A DNA stretch of 64,000 nt, from positions 3,426,001 through 3,490,000 of the forward strand of contig NC_088715.1 of NCBI RefSeq assembly GCF_963576615.1. Direction: 5' to 3'. This DNA is from Watersipora subatra. Lineage: Eukaryota > Bryozoa > Gymnolaemata > Cheilostomatida > Watersiporidae. Made by a program: the position numbers and the translations under genes. Shown piece after piece: positions 31,701 through 43,700 of this stretch. How positions within the stretch are numbered: position 1 is the first letter of the stretch; each line of letters starts with the position of its first letter. The notes under the pieces were generated by a model. It searched no databases. It saw only the letters and a list, made by a program, of their open reading frames with translations, and had not been told where the DNA came from.

Positions 31701-34700
31701 CGATTGCTTAGTTTTTATCACAGCATCAGTAAAGGTATTAGAAGCCATTAGAAGGTATTAGTAGCCATTGTTATGATTGGTAGTACAATAACTTTCAATA
31801 GAGTTAATCGAGCATGACTTGTTGGTGTTCGTTTCAGCTCTATATTTTAATTCTATCCCAGACTTCGTAATATGAGCTGTCTATTAGTGTGGTTGCAAAT
31901 TTGTATTACTATTTATTATATTTATTGTATTGTTGTTTATTATTTTTATTGTATTATTATGGATTATCTGTAGATACCATATTATTCTGTTCTATTGTTA
32001 ATGTGGGTGTAGATATGTGTCTATATCATAATATTTTGTGCTATCGTTAATGATGTTAGCATGACGATCGAGAGATGGATTATTGTAGGGTTTGCTTTTT
32101 TAAATTAGTATGTCTAAGAGAAGCCCATCCCACGATCAGGTAATAGCAACCCTAAAGAACACAAACAAAAAAGTGTTGATTATGAGCATTGAAACAGCAT
32201 AAACAGTAGTGTAATACAAACATGGCATAAACAGTATTAGTGAACACGATGATGGGATCTATTGATAATGTTACAGACTTTAACCCAAAGAATGTACAAA
32301 AACTACATAACAAAAACATAGTATGTAATGCACAGATTATTGTGAAGTTACAACAACAATATTTGTTGTGTTAAGGTAGATAATACTTACATCAGCCGCA
32401 GCAAAGAAGAACGGCTCTATTTTCATTTTCACTTTTTGTATACGCTCTAATACTACTCAATTTCTTGGCTTTATACACTTACCGCAACTGCAGGGATCAC
32501 TCGCAACTGCCTTGACCTCAAACCCCAAAATAGCTTGAGCCCCACAACTCCCATCATGCAGCAATATAGAAAGATGATAAATTAATCAGGACAGAATAAA
32601 CAAACACTTACTCCTAGAGTCTTGAGGAATATCATGGCACTTAAAACACAAACGACCAGGATAAAGCATAACCTGTAGTTAATACCGGAGTATGAGATCA
32701 CAACTTCAAATGTAAAGCGATGATCAATAAAGAGAACCTAACTCTTGCTTGTTTTAACATCGACAGCCATTCATAGTGAGTTTCACTAGTGTTTGGTTTG
32801 AGGGATTGACAGAAACTTGAAAAGAGTGGCATGTCATACTGAATAAAGTTTCTCATTGGAAAAATGAGATCTTCTGCTGCATGGTAATAGTAAAAACTCT
32901 CTCTTGATTTGAAGAGCAGCGGGACGCTCTACTTTTCTTTTAGCTACTGTTGTGGTCCCCAGCAACGATTTAGCTTGTTGCTCATTTAAACTAAAAGATT
33001 GTATTTTTAGGCATTTTATGACTCATGTCTGCAGTAATTGCTCTCTATCCGTTTTCATCAAATGGACCGAAATGACCAATAGCATGTTGTAGTTATTTTG
33101 TTATTACACATTTCCGAGTTGCTTTTCACCAGTCTCACTGGCAGCTGAACGTGCTCACAACTAAATTTTAAACAAACTCTGATATAATTACCCCTAATTG
33201 TTTTCTGACACTGGCTACTTCATGGTAGGCCTACATCCTATCGACAAATCGCATACCTCATCAAATTACACATTACAAATGACTCAAGTGAATTAGTGAA
33301 TCGCATATCAAATTTTGTAATGTTGGTCTCATAAGGTTTGATTAAAAAAGTCGCATACCCAAATAAATTAAGGTAAGTCGCAGCTTAGAGTTTGTTTGGC
33401 ATATTCTGTGCATCGATGCAAACAGACAGGTTACTACAAAAATGCTCATTTTGCATAAAACGTGTAGCCTGCTGTGCACTGTTTTGTGCCTATCAACATC
33501 TTGTGATTCAGAGAACAGATGGGCACCACTGTTTCTTTGGTAGTTTTATATATATGTAAGGTATACTTGTCTTGTCTATGTCTTATGTGAGTACATGTCT
33601 ATAATATATGCATGTATATACAGATCTAAACTTTTAATATTTTAATTAAATTTAATTATTTTCAATTAATTTCAATTAAATTGCTCTTAAAATATTAAAT
33701 AATTTATGATTGCTTCGTTGCAACAAACCAAGTTGATGCATTTTCATAATCTCCTTTAGTATCTATGCTCAAGTAGAAATTGTTGCCTCGTGAATATATA
33801 CCAAAGGAGTGGATAACTCTTGTAGTTACTTATCTATTTAAGGTTATAGGATTTTATCATAATAAATATACTGGATCAGGCTGGGCAAAGGTTTTGTAAT
33901 ATAAATTAGAAAAATTTTGCAAATTGGTCTTCTGACCATTCATCGACCACAAACAGAGTTCTCCACCCAAGATTTCTACTGAGTTTGTACTTTGAGTTTG
34001 ACTTTACTAAAACAAGTATGAAAGTAATGAATACTACTAACAATGTGGACATGTGTAAATGTGCCAGTAGTAATAGGCAATAAGTAGGTGTAAGCAATAG
34101 ATTTAGTATTACTAGTAGAGTTAATAAAAAGGCAATCATCTATATTAATAAATCCCATTTTGTCATTGTGTGCGCGTGCGTGCGTGTGTGTGCGTGTGTG
34201 CGTGTGTGTGTGCGTGTGTGTGCGTGCGTGCGTGTGTGTGTGCGTGCGTTTGTGCATGCGTGAACGTGCATGTGTGTGCGTGTGTGAGTGCATTTATGTA
34301 AACATAATGCGTTTTCACATCGTTTTGCAGACTGCATTTAAACTTCACAGTCATTTGCTCTGTACCTTTTGCTCATGGGCTAAACTATTTGTTTCAGAAA
34401 TTCCATCTGGTTCCTGAGAACCAGCTTCTTAAAATCCCACCTACAGGTTATTCTAGAGGGAAAAACCAGAGCGTTGCTGGACTTACTGCCAGCTTCTAAT
34501 AAATAAATAAATAATGAAAATGAACTCATTCTACCGCTTAGTAGAGAATACAGCACGCGACTCAGATTAGCTGCAGGCGTACATCATATCTACTGATCGT
34601 TCATTACAGGTCTACGATCTTTTCATAACTAACTTGCGAAATCCCACTTTTAGTAGGCAATTGGTCGACATCAGGTTGGAAATATCCAAAAACAACCAAG

Positions 34701-37700
34701 TCTGTCGATGGTCGCCAGCATACTACCACATCACAGATGGCAGGATTCCAAAGGATGTCGCTTGGTGCTTTGGAAGAGGCAATGTTGTATTACATTGCGA
34801 AGCCTTTTCCTGTGCAAGTAAGTAGAAATAGAAATAATATTTTGTTGAAAATGGGGATAGGAGAAGATCTGTTCGTAAAATTTGCAACTAGTTACTTGTT
34901 TAGTGGCTGGGACTGACTGGCATCTTGAGACATCTAAAGATTCTTTGATAAAAGAGTGATTGAGGATTTATCGACCATAACAGCATAAATATAATATTAT
35001 TGTAAAGGAAACTGCCGGCACCCATTAATCTCCGCAAGGCAGTCAAGCAATAACATTGGGTGTCAAGTGCCAATAAAATATTTATTTATTGAACAAACAT
35101 ATAAGTATAATATACTTATATATTGTATAAGTATTGTATTGTATTGTATATTCATGATTTTTTCTTGGTCCTCCGGTTTTTTTCTCGGTTCGTCGGCTTT
35201 TCTCTCGGTAGTCCAAGTTCTTACCGAAGCCTTCGAGATACAGAGGAAGGCTCAGTCCTTTGACAGTAGTTGGCAGGAGATCTTTTACTACAACCCTAAA
35301 CAGAGTGCTATGCCTTTACAACATAATATTAATAATAATTGTACTATAAAATGAGCCATGACCATCCGTCTATCACCACATTGAGAGCGATAAAGAACTT
35401 GTACCACGCAGTATTTGAACCTAGATGTTCAGCAGCCTCTGCATGGCCTCACCACCTTGCCACTTTTTGACCATATGGGATTGCCATCGTACTAGTAATA
35501 GTTCTAGTACTAGCTCTAGCTATTAAAACCTTGGAATAAAGAATCCGTATCGCAGAAGATTTCATCTCAGACCCTCCCATTCACCATTCCAATCCCTTAC
35601 CGATTAAGCCACACGAGCTTGCTGGTTTCATTAGGCGATATATGTCACTATATGGGTGCAAATACGCTACCACTCTCCGTTATGAATTAACGTCATGGAG
35701 GGCGGAAGCTAGCGTAATTTTGCGGGTGCTCCATCGTGAGAGCAAGTATTTAACTCTTATTTGTACGCTTACTCAAATTATCCATTGGCAATGTGCCAAG
35801 CAAATAGCAAGTGGCAGGCAACTACAATACCTCTCATTGTTTATAAGTTGATTTTTAATACCCGCGCAACGTTATTCATTCGGCTAGTAAGAATACATAT
35901 TTTATTTGTTTAACATATAATTTGATGAGTACTATATTTTACATAGAGCAAACGTTGTTTGCTCTAATAGAGTGATATACTTACTATTAAAGTGATATAC
36001 TCTAATCACCCTTAACCATGTGTTTCCATCATTGGTCAGAGTCATCATAGTTATCATAATATATTCTGCTTTATTATTATTATGTTTTATCACAATTCAA
36101 GAACAGCGACAAGGTTAGCTTTTCACTGTCCAAGTCTCACTATGCAACGAGTCTACTTAGAGTAGGATGTCTTGCATATCAGTGTGTTGTTAGATGACTC
36201 CATAGCCCTAGCATAGATCTGCACAAGTGATTGCAGTGTTGATACTAGAAGCCACCATTCATCTGAATGTCTGATGAACTGAGCAGTTCTTTTCATCCCG
36301 GTCTGAGCTCATCTCTGCATCACATTTTTTGCTTTTTAAAAGATTCTCATGCCTTCAGGAGTCAAAGATTTCCATCTGATTTTTTCTGGTCCCAGTCCAT
36401 TTCCACGGTTCTTTTTGAAATGACATAGTTTCAAGTTACCGTATCTTTGAGAAGGTCCTTGAACCGCCTCCTCTATTGATATCTTCCCATTGGCTAGTTT
36501 GACATACAAGATCTGATTCGGTAATCGATGGTTTGGCATTCTAACCGAGTGTCCTGCCTAGTGAAGTCTATTTTTTGTTGTTAGGCTTTCCAGACAGGCA
36601 TGTTGACTTGCTGATGCCTGCTGTTGTTAGTGCATTTGTCTCACCATTTTATTTTAACTAGCCCTCTCAACTTTTTCATGCGATAAACTTCTAAAGCCTT
36701 GATACCTGTACTGAGCATAGCCTATGTTTCTGAAGCATATAGCAGGGATGGTACCATCACAGCTCCATACCCTGAGTTTGGTTTAGACTTGCAGATCTGA
36801 GTTCTCAAACAGCCTTTCCCTTAGTCTGCTGTATGCCATTCTGGCTGCCTGCAGCCTCATCTCTATTGTCTTTCCAAGATTCCCCTTGGCGTAAAGATTG
36901 CTGCCAAGGTTCCCAAAGTCATTAACAGAGCAGAGGCATTCACCGCCCGCAATGATGCCGGGTGAAACTTTGTAAGACTATGGTTATGGTTGACACAGTA
37001 TGTGGGTTTTTATAGCATTCAGTTTCAGACTGAGCGCCTTGTACGCATTCTCAAAAGCAGTCATGACTTCTTGAAGATCCTTCTGTGTGAGCCTCGAGAG
37101 CATTGCCAGTTGCATATTGGGCTCCCATACGCAGATGACTCCGATATGCCCAAGTATTTTATATCACTCAGTTACTTTCAGCTACACCAGGACCCTGATA
37201 GTCTAGTGTGTTCTGAGAGATCATCATGTGTAATAACTATGTATACAGTTATTCCACAATGTAACAAGATGGCTGTTATTATTAATACTAGTACCCTGTT
37301 AGTCTAGTGTGTTGTGAGAAATCATCATGTGTAATAACTAGGTATACAGTTATTCCACAATGTAACAAGATGGTTGTTATTATTAATACTAGTACCCATG
37401 TAGTCTAGTGTGTTCTGAGAGATCATCATGTGTAATAACTATGTATACAATTATCCCACAATGTAACAAGATGGTTGTTATTATTAATACTAGTACCCTG
37501 ATAGTCTAGTGTGTTCTGAGAGATTATCATGTGTAATAACTATGTACACAATTATTCCACAATGTAACAAGATGGTTGTTATTATTGATACTAGTACCCT
37601 GCTAGTCTAGTGTGCTGTGAGAGATCATCATGTGTGCCAATATTGCACAAGGAATAAGTATTAGCACAATTATTCTGTCTTACCAAAGAGCAGTTAATGA

Positions 37701-40700
37701 GCACAGGTGTTAGAGTGTTGGTCTATCAAGCTGAATGTCATTAGTTGGATAAAATGTTGCTTTTCTGAGCAAAAATAAACATTTTATCCCAACTTCTAAG
37801 CCTAGCTTCGAACAAACAGACACTATTTCTATTATAGTTCCTGGTTGAGTCTTTATGGTTTCACCAATGTCATTTTTCGAGGAAGTAGTAAATTATTTCT
37901 AATAAAGTGTCAGCAAACTAAGTTCACATATAGCACAATTTCAATCAAGTTAACCCAATTTTCTTTAGAGAATTCTGCAAGAGGTTTGAAAACAAAACTG
38001 CAGATGTTCATACCATTTTTTCAAGTTCCAAGCATTTTCACTAGTATCAAAATGTCCTTGGATAATTTCTATTTAAGGCAGCATACATGCTGCCAGTACT
38101 GTAGTCTCTATCATATGATAGAAGGGGCCATTCTAAAACATATACCAGTATGTATTATATATAACATCTATAATACTGCTGATGAGTCTTCAATAGCCAA
38201 AACAGTACTGTCTGTAGCATGAGAAATATTTATTATATAAACTTTATATTATACTATAAATATTGTCTATCATATCAGGATTCAACTGGTAAACACCATG
38301 TTTTGATTTGTTTCAAAAAAGGTTGTATGTGCCAGATTTGTTAATTGTTTCTATGAGGTGATTCACAGCCAAGTTGCGCCTACCACAATGTGCAGATAGC
38401 AAAAATACTAAAACAAATAAAGAAAAGATTTGAAAATTTGTATTTAAAGACATAAGCATGTGGGTGTAATAACATTGTACAAATTTATGCGAAACAAAAT
38501 TGAATTGATCAACACTCACTATTGGCTGCTCACCGTCCAATAGTAAAGCAGCAAAATGGGTAAAGGGAGTACAAGGAACTGATCTGGTTGTATTATAGGG
38601 TTGTTTATTGCGTATAGACTACTGAATGCCGGGTGTTGTCGAGGTAATAAAAAATCTACCCAAAAAACTTATTTTTATACAAAATATGGAACATTTATCA
38701 CTCTAACTTTTAAACTTCATATCAAGAGAAAAGTGTTTTGTGGAGTTCAAATAAATTAAGGTAAAAATAAACAATGAGTACATATAAATGTGTTTATAAA
38801 AAGGTTACTATTGCAGTAGAAGCTCGTTGTATTCAAAGTTTTGATGAACGATATTACTGCCTCTCGATACTGATACAAACATAAAAATGAGATGTCGGAC
38901 TATTTTTGTGTGATACTTTTTCTGACCAAACAGAGAAAGAATGTAGCAATTAGCTTTTACAGATTGACCAAAACCGGAATTATGAGTATAATGGCGCATT
39001 TGAAATTGAAACAGAGCATTTGAAAATTACAAATTAAAAAAAAATTAGCTTTTTAAAAAATTTCAAAAAATACCAAACACTAAATGAACAAATAAGAAAA
39101 GCTAAAAGTAGTATTAATAAATAATAAAAAGTGTACATTTAGTGTGTACAATTGTGAGAAGGATATACAGTATATGGTAAGAGTGATAGGAGTGATAAGA
39201 ACGGCATAGCCTTGTGGTTATGTGCACTTTTAATAGACTTGTGATTTGAATGTTTCGAGTTCAAATGCAGTATGAAGATGAATTTTATTTATTTGCCGCT
39301 GTTATTAAACAAACAAATGACAGACAAACATTGAAATTCATATAATATTGATCACAGAATGCTTATGAAAAATAAAAACTAATCAAACTATTAAAAATAA
39401 TGCATGTATGACATAGCAGTAGAAGTATTTGAACATACACTAAGCCTTTGAACTTAAACAAACCTAAGATCTTAAAGGAGAGTAATTGCACACAAGAAAG
39501 AGAAGGCATTCAGTATAGAAAACGCTGCGGACCTTATGAAATGAATCCTCAAAAATAATAAATGAAAACATCATATTCACTGAACCTTCTGTTTGGGGCA
39601 TATTGCATATTTCTTGTTGACTTTTTGATTGGTCTACAGATGATGGTCCCGGGACTGACTACAATACGAACCCCTTCATTGGACACACAACTATCAGGAA
39701 AGGACCACCCAAGATGATTCAGTACTTTGAGAAGTTACCTGAGATGGCCAATCATTATTACACCTACTACCCGGAGTACATAGAATGTGTGGTGACAAGG
39801 ACTCTACCAGGAGAAGGGTACACACCAAAGGTGGGTTATGATAAAGTGAACTTTAGCAAAGTGTGCTATAGTAGGGTGAGATATAGCAAGGTAAGGTATA
39901 GCATAGTGAGTTACAGTAGGGTGTGCTATAGCAAGGTGAACTGTGGCAAGGTAAGCCACAGCAAGGTAAGCCATAGCAAGGTGAGTTATAACAGGGTGGT
40001 TTATAGCAAAGTGTGCTATAGCAAGGTGAGCTATAGCAATGTGCGTTATCGCAAGGTAGGCTATACCTAGGTAAGCTGTAGCAAGGTGAGCCCTAGCAAT
40101 GTAAGCTTAAGCAAGGTGAGCTGTAGGAAAGTGAGCTATAGCAATGTGAGCTTTAGAAAGGGGAGCTATAGCAAGGTGAGTTATAGCAAAATAAGCCATA
40201 GCGAAGTAAGTCTTTTGCTGTTTAGTACTTATACATGGCTCCATGACTAAGCCAGGGGCAGGGTACACACCTGCGGTAAATAGGAAGTGATGCACGCCAC
40301 TTTCTGACACGTTCTGACACAGAAATGCTAGTTATTAGTAGATATCGGTAGATGGTAGATACTGAGCCCCTCTATTCAAGGCCTTATACAAATTTGCTTA
40401 CCTTTTCAGTAATGTCCATTTTAGCAAAAAGTAAAAGTTGTCCATAGTGATTTTGCATGAGTTTTCATTCAAAATATATTTTCAATGAGTAAACTTTTTG
40501 GTTAAAACAGCCGTAGCTTATGATGATTTTTATGAAGCATGGAGTTGAAACTCCGTCAGTCTCAACAAAATAGCAGAGTTTTACTCACAGTCAATAAACA
40601 AGGATAATTCATTAGGAAAGGAATAAAGTAACATTATTTAATCAAACTCCATGGTCATGTTTAGTGCAACTCTGCTGATATGTCTCCTTTCTAAAATGAT

Positions 40701-43700
40701 GCCTAGCAAGATCAATGCTGCCTGATTTAAATTAATAGCCTATATAATGGCATATTTAATAGCCTATATAATTACCTATATAATGACCTAGTTAATAGCC
40801 TATGTAATGACCTATAAAAAAATGTTTAATGACCTAGTTAAATGACCTATTTATATAATAGCCTGTTTATATACTGACCTATTAATATCTTAACTGTAAT
40901 TTATTTACCTACCAAAGTATTTTACTTACAGCCAAATAATTTTTGTAGAAAGATAAAACGACTCCACTAGGTATCATATCAATTAACTCATAAGAGGTAC
41001 TTGGAGAAACCTGAATGAAGCAAACACTGAAAACTACTGCAAAATATGTATATTTGACCTGCAAAACTTTGAACAAGTCATGTATGAGTGCTTTTACAAT
41101 ACGTATGATAAGAGTGATAATGTGTGCTATGATAAAACTGTATCCTGGTGTGACTAAGCTATTTTGCTGAGCTGGAAGCATTGTAATTAGGATAAAACCT
41201 TCTTTTTTCAGATGTACATACTATGTACGTCCATGTACACGTGTATATACATATGTGCGTATGCACATACGCACATATGTATGTGCGTATGTACATACAT
41301 ACGGAAATGTATGTACTATGTGTAATAATGACTCCAACAGAAAGCTGTCACATTCGGTAGAACAAAAAATAGTGCTCCTACAACAGGAAATAGCTAAACA
41401 CTGTGATATGGCTTAACTGTTTATCTATGCTTCTACTGAAGTCTTTTTGAATTCGATTTGTTGAAGTCTTATTTCTCTTTAGAGATTACATTTGACAGTC
41501 TGATAAATTCATTCAAGGGAGACAACTAGCTTACATAACATAAGCTAGTAAATTAATTTCTCACAAAGTGCTAGGAATTATAATACAGATTTGACATGCT
41601 CGTCACTCATCTGTTTTACTACATGAACAAGTTCTTTATTTTCAGAGAGGTATTCATTCGATCTATCTACGGCGAAGACTGATCAAAGGATCAGCCTCCA
41701 TGTTTGATAGAAATGAAAAATTTGGGTGCACGGGCCGGTCACTAGCCCTTCCATCTTACTATAGCTATGGTAAGTGAATGACTCTTGACCAAACTGTTGG
41801 AATAATACTAGCGGTCTCAGTGATCTGCCCTTTGGTGCTCGACCTAACCTTGGCGATCTGATCTTGACAATCATGCTCTCATTAACGGTGTCTGTTAGAG
41901 GAAGTGATGTCATGAGACAAGATGCATGTTTGTCATTAAAAGTCTCAAGTAAATTTAGTAACTTTTAGTTGAGGGAGTTGTGGCACCCTTGCTAATTCTA
42001 GGTTTATTGAGTAACAAAGATAAAAAATTTCTGTTAGTGCAAAGGTTGCCTTGATTGTCACTTCTAGCTACTTGTAGAGTATAATAATATTGATGAACAC
42101 TTGCTCAAAGTTTGGCAACTACTCATATTGGAAATTGGCTAAAATCTAAAATATAATACTTCTGTTTTAGCCTTTCTCTAAATTCACTCGATACTGTCGT
42201 GTAACTAAATATAACATCGTGTTATCTATTGAACTAAAAGTATTTTGTTATCACAACGCGTAGTATTGCTATGTGTAATATAATAATGAAATAGTCTATG
42301 TTATACTACCATCTAATGTCTTGTTGAGTTTGAGTTGAGTTTAGTTTGAGTTTGTGTTGAGTTTGAGTTGAACTTGAATTGGGTTTGACTTGAGGCTTTT
42401 TTTAAATTTTTCTTAGGAGTTCTTCGAAGTGGCAATCACTAAAAGATTTTTACTAATGAATCTCTCTTCTCGTTATAACCAGATGTGATAAGAAGGTACA
42501 TGCAGTGGAACTGTACAACATCTGCAATAGACTATCAGAGATGTGCCAGTCAGCCGTGTGGCAAGGGTGATGATGCCAAGAGACTCTATTTTGCTAATGG
42601 AAGGGCCCCGAGTGGCACCCACCTTGATCAAGAAAGACTCAGGTCAGCAAATTTTGCAATTTCTCTCAGTCACTAACAAATATTGTTGGAAAAATTAAAC
42701 GTACAAATCTAGTCTCCGTAGGAATTGTCTGTAAATAGATCTGGTAACTAGAGTTATCCGTTTCCTCAGATTGGATCAGGTGATTGTATGGACTCTAAAC
42801 CTCATTTTATTATCGTCCGAACATGTAAAACATGCTTGTGAGAGGTTCATTTGGATTGGCTCAAATTCTTACCTGTCATTCAATCTTGAAATTACGAACA
42901 CCTGCTGAATGGAAAATAAAATAAACTAATTGAAGAGTAGCTTTGAAAAGACAATAAAATTGTCCAAAATTTCGAAGACAAGGAATATTCACGACCGATA
43001 TCTAATTGGAATTTTGTCTCCAGTTATGGCAAAGTTTATTTCTGCCGGCTCATTTTGTATCATCACAGATTCTACCTCCAGCTTGCGAGAGCCCTTTTAC
43101 TAAATTGTTTACTTTCACCATTATGCTGGCCATTATGTTACTGAGCCTTAGTTCCTTAACCTTAGTCTTAGTTCCTTAACCTTAGTCTTAGTTCCTTAAC
43201 CTTAGCCTTAGTTCCTTAACCTTAGTCTTAGTTCCTTAACCTTGGTCTTAGTTCCTTAACCTTAGCCTTAGTTCCTTAACCTTAGCCTTAGTTCCTTAAC
43301 CTTAGTCTTAGTTCCTTAACCTTAGTCTTAGTTCCTTAACCTTAGCCTTAGTTCCTTAACCTTAGTCTTAGTTCTTTAACCTTAGCCTTAGTTCCTTAAC
43401 CTTAGCCTTAGTTCCTTAACAGCCTTAATTCCTAAACCTTAGCCTTAGTTCCTTAACCTTAGTTCCTTAACCTTAGCCGTAGTTCAACCAGCTGCTTGCT
43501 CATAATGCTAAACAATTTTGTCACTCTTCCCCAGTTTTAAGCTAGTAGCTTATTATTGCCTGCTTTTGTATTTTATTAACCATAATTCATAAGATTTTGT
43601 ATGCAATTTCATAGCATTTTGTATGCAACTTCTAGATAGCAATTATTGTTCTAAATGTGAAAAGCTATAATAGGTGACATCAGAAGATTGAGGGTTTGAA

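Larger units (their letters stand above)
30038..34653. other. Large gene, intron 2
   Basis: Mostly AT-rich unique sequence. It contains a (TG/CG)n tract at about 34165-34285 and the possible minus-strand exon at 32612-32737. I found no further plus-strand exon that fits phase 2. Confidence 0.5.

Noticed and set aside
39831..40310. CRISPR-like array from the regular 15-bp repeats
   Set aside because: There are no unique spacers; this is a simple tandem repeat in eukaryotic DNA.
41683..41913. 76-codon minus-strand frame
   Set aside because: It is antisense to exon 5 of the large gene and to its intron.
43140..43490. Possible interstitial telomere repeat
   Set aside because: The unit is a 20-mer (CTTAGCCTTAGTTCCTTAAC), not TTAGGG/CCCTAA, and sits in an intron.
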